From the NCBI GenBank assembly GCA_016928195.1, contig JAFGLF010000002.1, forward strand, positions 1 through 32,043: DNA of 32,043 nt. Reading direction: 5' to 3'. Below the pieces are notes generated by a model, which worked only from the letters and a program-made list of their open reading frames with translations, was not told the DNA's origin and searched no databases. Positions 1-7,828 of the stretch are shown here, one piece after another. How positions within the stretch are numbered: position 1 is the first letter of the stretch; each line of letters opens with the position of its first letter. The DNA is from Elusimicrobiota bacterium. GTDB lineage: Bacteria > Elusimicrobiota > UBA8919. Position numbers and translations under genes: made by a program.

Positions 1-3000
1 AGTCCTCCGGTACCCTGTACAGTTGCCGAACTCTGTATCACTGCCGAACTTATGTTGACTATGTTAAAAGTATTCATATCCAAATCCCGGGTTGCCGTGT
101 GGCTACCAAGGTTATCCCCTGATGTGGTGACAGGCCCTGTTCCTATCTGCACCCAGCCGTCACTGACATCATATAGTTTTAACTGCCCGTCATCACTATT
201 ATAGTATAATACACCTTCTTCGGCTGCCGGTGCATCTGTACGGGGTACGTATTTAACCGACTCACTGGATATTATGGTTCCTATTACGCGAACATTGGAG
301 GAAAATTCGGTAGCATAGCTGCTGTCCCACAGGTAGCGGTCGGTATTTATTCCCGCATCTGAACCAGGATATACCTTTCCGGTTTCAGCTACGCGGAATA
401 TTTCGTTCCCGGCACCTTCTAAAACTTTTAAGGCCTCATCGCTGGCGTTATCCAAGTCAATTCTTATCCTGATATCACCCAAACCTCTTAAATCTCCGTC
501 AATAGGTATAAGTATATTAGTGGATACATTTATTGCGGAATTTGCAGAGTCATAGCCGATGAAATGAACGCTCTGCCCTCCCGGATGAAAGCTGGAATCA
601 ATATAAAGATTACCGTCGGAGCTCAGAGCCATCTCAGAATCGTTCATCGTTTCACCGTCTGCAAACCAGTGAAACTCGCTGTTGTCAGTTGTAAAACGCA
701 TATAGTTACTGCCGGTATCTACAAACGCTAAATCACTTCCGCCGGCATCATAGTATAATCCGATATACTGTTCAGTATCATCGTTAAAATATACTTTTCC
801 GCCTTTTACGGTAACAGAGGAGGCTTTCACATCACCTGTAAAGGATGCGGTAGCACCCGATATACCGTATGTTACTTCCAATCCTCCTTCTCCGGTAACT
901 GTTGCTGAACCTATTTTAATAATACTGTTGTCATCCATGTCCAGGTTCTGTGTCGCAGTATGATTACCAAGGTCATCAGCACCTGCTGCTGCTGCAACAA
1001 CCGGACCTGTCCCTATCTGGACCCAGCTACCGCTATCATCATAGAGCTTGAGCTGCTTATCAGTGGAATCATAATAGACCATTCCCTCCGCTGATTCAGG
1101 TGCAGAAGCAGGTGTAAATACTGCTGTAGATGTATTAATCCCCTTACTTGTCATGTTGCCCTGTAACAACACCATATTACCGGTTGTATCTACGGTAAGA
1201 ATACTGGTCCATGGTAAGCTGTGCATTATGTCAAATCCTACTCCACCTTTGGGTATAAGTATCCTTGCACGGCCTTCATCACCCTCCTCATTTATGCCGT
1301 ATAATTCTATCCCGCCACCGTTTTCGTTAGAAGAACCGCCGTAAAGCCGGAGATTACTGGTATCAATTGTCCTGTCTATCACAGAAGCATCATGCAGGAA
1401 TTGATTATTGACACTGAGGTTACCCATAACGATAACATGTGATGAGAACTTTATAGCACTGTTTGCAGAGTCATCCTCAATAGCACGCGCTGCATTGCCG
1501 AAACACATCGAACCGCCGGTTACATCAAACTTGGTCGCAGGCTCCGAAGTACCGATACCGACATTACCGTAGGGGAATGTTATACTTGAAACATTAACTC
1601 CTGACCTGCCAACTTGCATTATCTCTGCCCAACTTCCAAATTCATCGTCTGAAGTCATAATAGAAAATATATCATTATTCGCTTTTACAACCCACTTTTT
1701 TGCATTAGAAGAACCGGCGGAGTCTTCAAGTATCAACTGATCGTTTGAAGCTCTAATATGCATTAAACCATTAAGGTTCGTCGCACCAACACCGACTCTG
1801 CCCGATGTTGAAATTACCATACTGTATCCTGCTACGGTATTGCTGGATGAAAATGTATAGGGTATTGTATCATCGCTGACCACATGAAGCATTCCTTCAG
1901 CTGAGGCTGGCCCTATTGTTACTGAACTTATATTGACAATATTAAACTTAGCCATATTCAAATCCTGGGTTGCTGTATGATTACCCAGATCATCCGCACC
2001 TGCTGCTGCTGCAACAACCGGTCCTGTTCCTATCTGCACCCAGCCGTCACTGACATCATATAGTTTTAAATGGCCGTCATCACTGTCATAGTATAACACA
2101 CCTTCTTCGGCTGCCGGTGCATCCGTATGGGGTACATATTTAACCGACTCACTGGATATTATGGTTCCTATTACGCGAACATTTGAAGAAAACTCGGTAG
2201 CATAGTTGCTATCCCACATATATCTGTTATCCTGGTTGCCCATCAAAAGACGTTTATTGACATCAAGCTGCATTGCTTCATCACTGCTGTTGGCTATACC
2301 ATCAACAAACCAATGGAATGAACCGCCGTCAACAATAAACCTCATCCAGCCGGAATGCATTGAAACCAACGCCAAATCTTCATTAGCCAGTCCGAGGTAC
2401 TCATTACTGCTGTCTCCGACATATACATTGCTTGAAATTCTTAGTGCACCACTATAATCAAGATTAAGTTTTGTATTCCAGCCACCGGCGTCACGATATA
2501 GGCATTGAAACGTACCCATATTATTGGTATCGTTGGTTCCTCCGTAAATTATTTTGGCAGTACCTGAGGATGAATTATCTTCTCCGTAAAGTTCTATACA
2601 GGCACCGTCCTCACTGCTTGTACCGCCAGCTACTCTTAACTGATCACCTGTTTGGCCGCGGTTGATATACGGAGTTCCATAGTTCAACACTATACCGTCT
2701 CCTTTTATTGTTATCGAACTTTCCAATATCATATATCCATCGGAATTTACGGACCCTACGGTTGCCCCGTCCGAATCCTGAATAGCAAATGTTGACGAAC
2801 CGTCGTTAGAGTTAAGTTTTGCTTTGATGTCCTCTGCACCATAGAGGCAGATTGCCAGATAGCTAGATAGAAAGATAGATAGAAAACCATAGCTGAATAG
2901 GCAGAGTACACCCCTGTATAGGCGTCTCGCCGTCGGACGGTTCAGCCGCCCCTGCCCGACGGATGTCAGGCGGGCGAGTACATGATTAATTAATAATTTT

Positions 3001-3008
3001 TTCAACAT
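1..3008 (-). CDS. Large secreted repeat protein (tail-fibre/adhesin-like), partial: 3' end outside window
   Basis: The frame is open from an ATG at 3006-3008 to the left edge (1002 codons in the window, no stop). After a signal-like segment (about residues 35-58, LCLFSYGFLSIFLSSYLAIC, then LYGAED) the protein is beta-rich, with many G, S, T, N and D residues. It contains one NVGIGTSEPATKFDV motif, typical of bacterial fibre-like surface proteins. A module with core VQIGTGPV...LGxHTAT occurs three times, at about 2220-1930, 1120-890 and 335-1. I infer a secreted or surface fibre-like protein; an S74 chaperone domain at the missing C-terminus is possible but unseen. The start is uncertain. ATG 3008 follows GGGGGT with a 6-nt gap, but in-frame ATGs exist at 3086 (better SD, GGAGGT, 6-nt gap) and 3398. 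The signal region carries a GC-rich palindrome and a GATA-word tract of the genome's repeat type. Confidence 0.8.
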   Translation of the reverse strand, partial: MLKKLLINHVLARLTSVGQGRLNRPTARRLYRGVLCLFSYGFLSIFLSSYLAICLYGAEDIKAKLNSNDGSSTFAIQDSDGATVGSVNSDGYMILESSITIKGDGIVLNYGTPYINRGQTGDQLRVAGGTSSEDGACIELYGEDNSSSGTAKIIYGGTNDTNNMGTFQCLYRDAGGWNTKLNLDYSGALRISSNVYVGDSSNEYLGLANEDLALVSMHSGWMRFIVDGGSFHWFVDGIANSSDEAMQLDVNKRLLMGNQDNRYMWDSNYATEFSSNVRVIGTIISSESVKYVPHTDAPAAEEGVLYYDSDDGHLKLYDVSDGWVQIGTGPVVAAAAGADDLGNHTATQDLNMAKFNIVNISSVTIGPASAEGMLHVVSDDTIPYTFSSSNTVAGYSMVISTSGRVGVGATNLNGLMHIRASNDQLILEDSAGSSNAKKWVVKANNDIFSIMTSDDEFGSWAEIMQVGRSGVNVSSITFPYGNVGIGTSEPATKFDVTGGSMCFGNAARAIEDDSANSAIKFSSHVIVMGNLSVNNQFLHDASVIDRTIDTSNLRLYGGSSNENGGGIELYGINEEGDEGRARILIPKGGVGFDIMHSLPWTSILTVDTTGNMVLLQGNMTSKGINTSTAVFTPASAPESAEGMVYYDSTDKQLKLYDDSGSWVQIGTGPVVAAAAGADDLGNHTATQNLDMDDNSIIKIGSATVTGEGGLEVTYGISGATASFTGDVKASSVTVKGGKVYFNDDTEQYIGLYYDAGGSDLAFVDTGSNYMRFTTDNSEFHWFADGETMNDSEMALSSDGNLYIDSSFHPGGQSVHFIGYDSANSAINVSTNILIPIDGDLRGLGDIRIRIDLDNASDEALKVLEGAGNEIFRVAETGKVYPGSDAGINTDRYLWDSSYATEFSSNVRVIGTIISSESVKYVPRTDAPAAEEGVLYYNSDDGQLKLYDVSDGWVQIGTGPVTTSGDNLGSHTATRDLDMNTFNIVNISSAVIQSSATVQGTGG
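136..332. repeat. Intragenic direct repeat, copy B
   Basis: About 197 bp that match 2023-2219 at a constant offset of 1887 bp (629 codons), with only scattered substitutions. It encodes the SNVRVIGT...VQIGTGPV module of the surface protein. The frame is kept, as expected from module duplication or gene conversion. Confidence 0.85.
2023..2219. repeat. Intragenic direct repeat, copy A
   Basis: Partner of 136-332. A third, more diverged copy of the module, lacking the SNVRVIGT portion, is encoded at about 890-1120. Confidence 0.85.
2856..2887. repeat. GATA-word tract inside signal-peptide coding region
   Basis: Tandem AGATAGCT/AGATAGAA/AGATAGAT-like words. On the coding strand they give the hydrophobic LSIFLSSYL part of the signal region. 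Slippage here could change the length or frame of the surface protein. Confidence 0.6.
2926..2978. repeat. GC-rich palindrome inserted in signal-peptide coding region
   Basis: Begins CTCGCC and ends GGCGAG. It contains GCCCGCCTGAC...GTCGGGCAGG, a word pair also found at 18207-18236, 24234-24263 and (in part) 29547-29560. It is read through in frame as a basic stretch (ARLTSVGQGRLNRPTARR) before the hydrophobic segment. Confidence 0.7.
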
Positions 3009-3460
3009 AATAATACCCCCGATTTCTGTTGTTTTAATAAATAATTTGTTAAACCCGCCGCAGGCGGATTTTATTTCACTCAACATAACGGTACCTCCCG
3101 TTCTTTTAATTAAGGAATTTTCATTTTTATTTTGCTCTTTATATTTAAAACATCCTTCTTTAATGCAAACTTTTTCATTTAAAGGATTCTGCCCTTCAAC
3201 AGCTCTCGTCATAAACGGAGTCCCGTCTGAAAGTGAAAAACCGACCCTTACAGGCCGGCCGTGATAAATTATCATTCCAAATTTTTTAAGAATTATATCC
3301 AGCCCCCTTTTAACCCAGGTCCTATACAGAGTGACTGAGTTGATATCCTTCAGAAAGGGGCGGGATTTATTTATTATAGCTTTTATACGGTTTTTCATAA
3401 TTACCGTTGAATACTTATACTATTAAGGATGACCCGCCAAAAGCTCCGCATTTAGGCGGG
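3009..3460 (-). other. Leader of the surface-protein gene: in-frame upstream ORF and twin start sites
   Basis: This 452-bp stretch has no independent gene. The reading frame of the downstream protein stays open back to an ATG at 3398 (130 more codons; stop codons lie in frame just upstream). It contains two similar start modules: AAAAGAAC..GGAGGT-6 nt-ATGTTGA at 3086 and AAAACAAC..GGGGGT-6 nt-ATGTTGA at 3008. A GC-rich palindrome, CCCGCCGCAGGCGG at 3054-3067, lies between them. A TATAAG hexamer near 3410 could be a -10 box, but no convincing -35 accompanies it. The stretch is either a long structured 5' UTR or an N-terminal extension; I cannot decide. Confidence 0.5.
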
Positions 3461-3461
3461 T
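3432..3461 (-). terminator. Hairpin at the end of the MerR-receiver gene
   Basis: ACCCGCC (3432-3438) and GGCGGGT (3455-3461) form a 7-bp stem, extended by AAA/TTT and GC/GC pairing inside. It touches the stop codon of the MerR-receiver gene. No T-run follows on the minus strand, so it may be a weak terminator, an mRNA 3'-end stabiliser, or another repeat palindrome. Confidence 0.4.
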
Positions 3462-4066
3462 TACTTTACTAATTCTACTTTTCCTAAAACTTCGTTTATT
3501 TTTGTTCTCAATTCCTCAGGGGTAAACGGTTTAGGCAGATAACCGTCTGCACCCGATTTTATAATCTTTTCTTTATATTCCGGAGTATCATAAGCTGTTA
3601 TTGAAATAATCTTTATACTCTTTGTACGCGGGTCCTTTCTTATGTTCTGACAAACCTTAAACCCGTCCATTCCGGGCATAACAAGGTCAAGGGTAATCAA
3701 ATCCGGCAAATAATCCAGAAGTATTGTGCCTGCTTCAAATCCGTCCGACGCATGTTTAAACTCCCAGTCCTCGGCTTTTAATATTGTTTTAATTAAGTCA
3801 ACAACGTCAGGGTCATCGTCAATTATCAATACTCTCTTCTTCAACCCGCCGGCAAAAATATCTTTTATCTGATTAAGCGTGTACCCGCGTGAAGAAAGAT
3901 GTTTTATTTTTGCCAGAGTATTGAATGTTTTTTCTTCATCATACAAACGCTGCCCCCCATCCGTTCTATCCGACACCTCCAAAAGCCCCAAATCGGTATA
4001 ATGCCTTATTGTGCTCGGTAAAACCCTTGCCTTAACCGCAACTTCAGAAATCTTGACATTTCCCAT
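3461..4066 (-). CDS. MerR-type HTH fused to a response-regulator receiver domain
   Basis: Residue numbers here count from the upstream GTG at 4072. The N-terminus (about 7-75) is a MerR-family winged HTH: KISEVAVKARVLPSTIRHYT, then LGLL and a GGQRLYDEE wing. The rest (about 78-196) is a CheY-like receiver with acidic residues D85/D86, phospho-acceptor D129 in TLDLVMPGMDG, T159 and K181 in LPKPF. The usual MerR effector domain is replaced by the receiver, so I infer a phosphorylation-controlled DNA-binding regulator; its kinase is unknown. The ATG at 4066 is preferred because GGAG lies 9 nt upstream of it, while the GTG at 4072 sits too close to that SD. It has its own promoter (4226-4254) and an approximately 150-nt leader, and is separated from the upstream operon by a terminator. 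Confidence 0.88.
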   Translation of the reverse strand: MGNVKISEVAVKARVLPSTIRHYTDLGLLEVSDRTDGGQRLYDEEKTFNTLAKIKHLSSRGYTLNQIKDIFAGGLKKRVLIIDDDPDVVDLIKTILKAEDWEFKHASDGFEAGTILLDYLPDLITLDLVMPGMDGFKVCQNIRKDPRTKSIKIISITAYDTPEYKEKIIKSGADGYLPKPFTPEELRTKINEVLGKVELVK

Positions 4067-4225
4067 AGTCACCTCTCCTTAATTGAATAATAATTAATTT
4101 ACATGCAATAATATTATCCAATATTATCGTACCATATCCTCTAATTATGAATTATAATAAATAAATCTAACTTTAACTGTTTAGTTTAACTTTTAAACAA
4201 AAAAAACACAGAATTCCGCAATATT

Positions 4226-4254
4226 AGTATAACAAAAAAAGGGTATTTTGTCAA
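4226..4254 (-). promoter_or_regulatory. Sigma70-type promoter for the MerR-receiver gene
   Basis: Minus strand: TTGACA (4254-4249), 17-nt spacer, TATACT (4231-4226). Transcription would start near 4219, giving a leader of about 150 nt with no recognised element. The -35 box lies within one arm of an inverted repeat (about 4235-4320, AAAAAAGGGTAT paired with ATACCCTTTTTT). Confidence 0.8.
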
Positions 4255-4326
4255 GTATTTTATTAATATCAAAAATTTTTAATAATTGACCAAAAAAATG
4301 CTAAATATACCCTTTTTTGCCAATAT

Positions 4327-4380
4327 AAAAAAAGTCCTCCCCCATGTTCCGATTTATGGAATAAAACTGGGGGGAGGATT
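4327..4380 (-). terminator. Rho-independent terminator after the HEAT/TPR gene
   Basis: On the minus strand TCCTCCCCC (4378-4370) pairs with GGGGGAGGA (4343-4335) over 9 bp, with an ATTCC/GGAA inner pairing in the loop. Seven Ts follow (4333-4327). It lies 24 nt beyond the stop codon at 4404 and closes the long minus-strand gene run. Confidence 0.85.
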
Positions 4381-4403
4381 TGTATCAAAATTGGGCTTTT
4401 TTA

Positions 4404-5540
4404 CTACTCTATCTTACTGTTTATCCGCTCAAGCATTTCCTTTGACTGCGTATGTTCCGGGTCAATTTTCAAAACCTCTTTAAATTCGGAGGCTGATTTT
4501 TCGTATTCCCTTTTCTTATAAAAATCAATACCCGCCATATAATGTTTTCTCATAAGTTTCAACTTTTCCTGCTGTGAAAGGTTCGATGGTACTTCGGAAG
4601 TCCGCGGTTCCCGACTCTGGTTAGCAGACCGGGACTTCACCTCTTTTATTTTTTTGCCTTTTGGTGCCCCCCCTCTGTTTTTCTCAAGTATTTTTATTAT
4701 AGCATCATTGAAAGGTTTTTTATCATCGCCTTTAACCTTATTACTAATTTCAACAAGCGCCGGGATTGCCGATTTATGTCCAATTGCAACAAGTGCCTCT
4801 GCAACGGTTTTATGAATTACAATATCCCTTTTCTGTTTTAAAACAGCTGTCAAAAGCGGGATTGCATCTTCATATCCGAGAGCACCAAGAACTCTTACGG
4901 CTGCAATACTGACTTCATTTCTCTTATCATCCAATGCAGAAGAAAGAGCACGAACCGCATCAATTCCCCCAATACTGCCTATGGCATAAACCGTCGCAAT
5001 CCTTATTTCATCACTTTTGTCCGAAAGCAACTGCGAAATTGGCTGGATTACGGATGCATCGCCGATTGCACCAAGCAGAATCACCGCAGGTCTTTTTATA
5101 TTATCATCTTTATCTTTTGTTGCCTCTATAAGAGGACTTATTGCGGCTTTACTTTCACTCCCGGATAATCCATCGACCGCAGCAAGCCGGACTTCTTCTT
5201 CATCATCACGAACAGCAACAGCAAGAGCAGCAACAGCTGCATCATCACGAATCTTTGAAAGAGCATATACCGCTTCCAAACGTACATCATCATCTTTATC
5301 ATTCAACGCATCCCTCAGAACAGGAACAACTTCCGGGTCCCCTGATTCCCCTAACGCCCTTGCAGATTCAATACGCACATCAGACTTTTTATGCTTCAAT
5401 CCATTAATATGCTGTTGAATCATTAACTCATCAGAACAAACGACAGTGCAAAGTGCAAAGTGCAAAGTGCAAAGTAAAGACAAAAAAACAACTGCCCCTA
5501 ATCCTGTAAATTTTACCCTGTCCATCATTCCTTTTCCCAT
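4404..5540 (-). CDS. Secreted HEAT-repeat protein with C-terminal TPR
   Basis: After an N-terminal signal segment (FTGLGAVVFLSLLCTL...) come about seven consecutive PBS-lyase-type HEAT repeats of about 31 residues (pattern DVRIESARALGESGDPEVVP), residues roughly 45-285. A basic, low-complexity linker follows, then a terminal TPR unit (MRKHYMAGIDFYKKREYEKS). That unit closely resembles the one ending the protein at 31162. I infer an exported scaffold for protein interactions with no catalytic role. The ATG at 5540 is chosen because GGAGG lies 5 nt upstream; in-frame ATGs at 5552, 5528 and 5525 are alternatives. Part of the signal peptide (LCTLHFALCT) is encoded by a perfect GTGCAAA heptamer tract, so repeat DNA forms the hydrophobic core. 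It is the last gene before the terminator and follows argS after a repeat-filled spacer. Confidence 0.82.
   Translation of the reverse strand: MGKGMMDRVKFTGLGAVVFLSLLCTLHFALCTVVCSDELMIQQHINGLKHKKSDVRIESARALGESGDPEVVPVLRDALNDKDDDVRLEAVYALSKIRDDAAVAALAVAVRDDEEEVRLAAVDGLSGSESKAAISPLIEATKDKDDNIKRPAVILLGAIGDASVIQPISQLLSDKSDEIRIATVYAIGSIGGIDAVRALSSALDDKRNEVSIAAVRVLGALGYEDAIPLLTAVLKQKRDIVIHKTVAEALVAIGHKSAIPALVEISNKVKGDDKKPFNDAIIKILEKNRGGAPKGKKIKEVKSRSANQSREPRTSEVPSNLSQQEKLKLMRKHYMAGIDFYKKREYEKSASEFKEVLKIDPEHTQSKEMLERINSKIE
5446..5473. repeat. Heptamer tract (GTGCAAA)x4 in HEAT-protein signal peptide
   Basis: Four perfect GTGCAAA units, read in frame on the minus strand as TLHFALCT within the signal-peptide hydrophobic core. 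Confidence 0.9.
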
Positions 5541-5564
5541 ACCCACCTCCATAAGCTCAGGAAC

Positions 5565-5613
5565 GAATCACGATAGACGATGGACGATTTTTCGTCTCTC
5601 GTCTCTCATCCCT
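5565..5613. repeat. Heptamer-word element in the argS/HEAT spacer
   Basis: ACGATAG-ACGATGG-ACGATTT words followed by the inverted TCGTCTC-TCGTCTC-TCATCCC words, giving a fold-back element. The same words (CACGATAGACGATGGA, TCGTCTC) lie inside the histidine kinase gene at 29826-29911. Confidence 0.8.
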
Positions 5614-5622
5614 CGGCCCTAT

Positions 5623-7221
5623 CTACATCCTTTCAGGGGCCGATACCCCTAAAATATCTAATCCGCTTTTTATAATACTTCTTATTGCTTTACACATTTG
5701 AAGACGCGCAAGTGTAAGCCCGGCATCCTGGGTTATAACTCTGTTCTTATTATAGTATGAATGAAAGTCAGATGCAATATTCTGTAAATACTTTGTCAAA
5801 TAATGCGGTGCATAATCCTTTACGGCTATTTCAATAATATCCTCGAAAAATAAAACCTTTTTTATAATTTCCCTCTCCTGCTTCTCCTTCAAGAGTTCTA
5901 ATTTGTAATTTGTCATTTGTAATTTGTCATTTGATTTTCCCGCTTCTCTGAATATAGAACAGATTCTGGCATGGGCATACTGCACATAATAAACCGGATT
6001 TTCAGGTGCCTGTTTCTTTGCCAGATCCAGATTAAAATCAAGATGACTTTCAGGACTTCTCATTAAAAGAAAAAATCTTGTAGCATCAACACCAACTTCG
6101 TTTAAAACCTCCTTGAGCGTTATAAACTCACCTGCCCTTGTAGACATTGTTACTTTCTTTCCCTCTTTTATAATATTAACAAGCTGATACAGAACTATTT
6201 TAAATTTCTTTTCATCACAGCCCAGAGCCCTTACAACCCCCTTCATTCTTTCAACATATCCATGATGATCGGCACCCCATATATCTATATACTTATCAAA
6301 TCCTCTTTTGTATTTATTATAATGATATGCTGTGTCAGATGCAAGGTATGTATGTCTGCCGTCCTCACGTATAATTACCCTATCCTTATCATCACTAAAA
6401 TCAGTTGATTTGAACCATACAGCACCGTCTTTTTTATAAGCAAAACCTTTTTCTAAAAGCTTTTCCGCAGCCGCATCAACCTCATTGTTTTTATAAAGAG
6501 ACGATTCTCTAAACCAATTCTTAAAATTGACCCTGAAATCTTCCAGATCACTTTTTATCCATTCAAGAATCTTATTTACTGTAAATTCCTTTACCTTTGT
6601 CATTTGTAATTTGTCATTTGTAATTTGCAACTCACTGGCTATTTCCTCAATATATTTTCCTTTATACCCACCGTCAGGCAAAGGTTTATCCGACAGGTAT
6701 GATAAAACTGAATCTGCAAGGAGGTCTATCTGTCTGCCTATATCATTTACATAATACTCACGCTCAACATCCCCTCCGGAAAATTCAAGAAGGCGTGCCA
6801 GTGAATCACCATAAGCAGCACCCCTGCCGTGCCCTATATGCAAAGGGCCGGTCGGATTTGCAGAAACAAATTCAATAAGAATTTTTTTATTTTGCAGAAT
6901 ATCCCTCTTACCAAAGGTTTCATCTTTGGAAAGAATCGTCCTAAGCTTTTCAAAAATATAATCATCAGAAAGAATTATATTTATAAAACCGGATTGGAAT
7001 TTTACATCTGATATTATCCGATTTCCCTTAATATGCCCAATAATTTCATCTGCAATTTCCTTTGGATTCCTCTTCAGTCTTTTTGAAAGAAGTAGTGCTA
7101 AATTCGTGGAAACATCTGCGGCAATCTGTCCCGGAGGCAGTTCAACCGAATAATCAACCTTATCATTGATATTAAATTTTCCCAAATTTTTATCGATTAT
7201 ATTTTTTATTTCTTCTAACAT
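5623..7221 (-). CDS. argS: Arginyl-tRNA synthetase
   Basis: Class I aminoacyl-tRNA synthetase charging tRNA-Arg in the cytoplasm; 532 residues, within the family's usual size. It has an N-terminal Arg-S additional domain (about 1-110), the nucleotide-binding HIGH motif (PTGPLHIGHGRGAAYGDS, HIGH at 128-131), and a C-terminal anticodon-binding DALR domain (about 410-532). The KMSKS loop is represented by VTMSTRAGE, as is common in ArgRS. Two heptamer tracts are read in frame, at residues 198-209 (LQITNDKLQMTK) and 429-440 (around NDKLQMTNYKL), both giving the peptide NDKLQMT; neither interrupts a catalytic motif. The ATG at 7221 has no clear SD and is preceded by repeat DNA. Downstream of rsfS. 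Confidence 0.96.
   Translation of the reverse strand: MLEEIKNIIDKNLGKFNINDKVDYSVELPPGQIAADVSTNLALLLSKRLKRNPKEIADEIIGHIKGNRIISDVKFQSGFINIILSDDYIFEKLRTILSKDETFGKRDILQNKKILIEFVSANPTGPLHIGHGRGAAYGDSLARLLEFSGGDVEREYYVNDIGRQIDLLADSVLSYLSDKPLPDGGYKGKYIEEIASELQITNDKLQMTKVKEFTVNKILEWIKSDLEDFRVNFKNWFRESSLYKNNEVDAAAEKLLEKGFAYKKDGAVWFKSTDFSDDKDRVIIREDGRHTYLASDTAYHYNKYKRGFDKYIDIWGADHHGYVERMKGVVRALGCDEKKFKIVLYQLVNIIKEGKKVTMSTRAGEFITLKEVLNEVGVDATRFFLLMRSPESHLDFNLDLAKKQAPENPVYYVQYAHARICSIFREAGKSNDKLQMTNYKLELLKEKQEREIIKKVLFFEDIIEIAVKDYAPHYLTKYLQNIASDFHSYYNKNRVITQDAGLTLARLQMCKAIRSIIKSGLDILGVSAPERM
5902..5936. repeat. Heptamer tract in argS (copy 2)
   Basis: Five units TTTGTAA/TTTGTCA/TTTGTAA/TTTGTCA/TTTGATT. 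On the coding strand they give NDKLQMTNYK. The same word family and peptide as 6596-6630 in the same gene. Confidence 0.9.
6596..6630. repeat. Heptamer tract in argS (copy 1)
   Basis: Five units TTTGTCA/TTTGTAA/TTTGTCA/TTTGTAA/TTTGCAA, read in frame as LQITNDKLQMTK. Confidence 0.9.
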
Positions 7222-7303
7222 AATATATACCGCAGATTACGCGGAATCCGCCAACTGGCGGATACAGATTACGCAGAAAAAGACAATGATTACGTAGAAA
7301 CAC
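7222..7303. repeat. GATTACGC-type spacer element (rsfS/argS)
   Basis: Contains CAGATTACGC words on both sides of the GC palindrome TCCGCC-AACT-GGCGGA (7247-7262). It forms the whole leader of argS. Confidence 0.75.
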
Positions 7304-7687
7304 TTATCTCCGGGATTTTTGTTTTCTTATTCCGCGTATTCTGTGTTTTTTCTGTGGTTTTATAACAACTTTTTTTGCAGCTGCCCAGTTACCTTCCAGA
7401 TTATAAAACTTTCTAACTGCATCGTGGAATATATGAACAACCACACCGCCATAATCTATAACCACCCATTTAGTTTTATGTTTTGTTTCTTTTTTATACG
7501 GACTAAATTTTATATTCTCCTCTATTTCTATAAGCAGTGTTTTTATATGCGTATCCGATGTGCCGCTCGCAAGAACAAGGTAATCTGTAAAATCCGAAAT
7601 TTTTCTTACATCGAGTATCAGAATATCACGACCCTTTTTACTTCTTAATATTTCCGCAGATTTTTTTGCAATTTTTCTAAAATCCAA
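7304..7687 (-). CDS. rsfS: Ribosomal silencing factor RsfS
   Basis: RsfS (DUF143 family) binds ribosomal protein uL14 and blocks subunit joining under nutrient limitation. The 127-residue protein has the family core: ILDVRKISDFTDYLVLASG, HIKTLLIEIEE, WVVIDYGGVVVHIF and RKFYNLEGNW. A basic tail (KKHRIRGIRKQKSRR) extends past the core. The start is a TTG at 7687: AGGAGG lies just upstream (GAAA gap) and no in-frame ATG is better placed. It follows the LCP gene in the proA-nadD-yqeK-LCP-rsfS run, a conserved neighbourhood. Confidence 0.93.
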   Translation of the reverse strand: MDFRKIAKKSAEILRSKKGRDILILDVRKISDFTDYLVLASGTSDTHIKTLLIEIEENIKFSPYKKETKHKTKWVVIDYGGVVVHIFHDAVRKFYNLEGNWAAAKKVVIKPQKKHRIRGIRKQKSRR

Positions 7688-7699
7688 TTTCCCTCCTAT

Positions 7700-7820
7700 A
7701 ATTACCCGCAGATTACGCAGAAGAATCCGCCGCGGCGGACAGATTACGCTGAATTATGTGAATTCTGCGACCTCTGCGGATCCCCCGATGGACATCGGGG
7801 GACTCTGCGTTCTCTGCGAT
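7700..7820. repeat. Composite GATTACGC spacer element (LCP/rsfS), copy 1 of a 76-nt repeat
   Basis: 7743-7818 matches 15522-15597 with 4 differences in 76 nt. It includes CCCCCGATG-n-ACATCGGGGG as an internal palindrome. Outside this part is TCCGCCGCGGCGGA (7726-7739). The CGCAGATTACGC and TCTGCG words at the two ends are mutually inverted. Confidence 0.88.
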
Positions 7821-7828
7821 ATGCCTTC

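Noticed and set aside
3046-3264. 72-codon plus-strand ORF in the surface-gene leader
   Set aside because: It lies over the in-frame minus-strand extension, has no SD, and starts in a repeat palindrome.
5017-5418. 133-codon plus-strand ORF opposite the HEAT gene
   Set aside because: Low-complexity S/A/R-rich translation that mirrors the HEAT repeat codons; no SD or homologous motif. The minus-strand gene explains the region.
6100-6160. Missing KMSKS motif in ArgRS as evidence of inactivation
   Set aside because: Many arginyl-tRNA synthetases lack a canonical KMSKS; VTMSTRAGE sits at the expected place.
5902-6630. Heptamer tracts as assembly or sequencing errors
   Set aside because: Several independent tracts with different words all keep the reading frame and also occur between genes; random errors would cause frameshifts. 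Read-level checking would still settle it.
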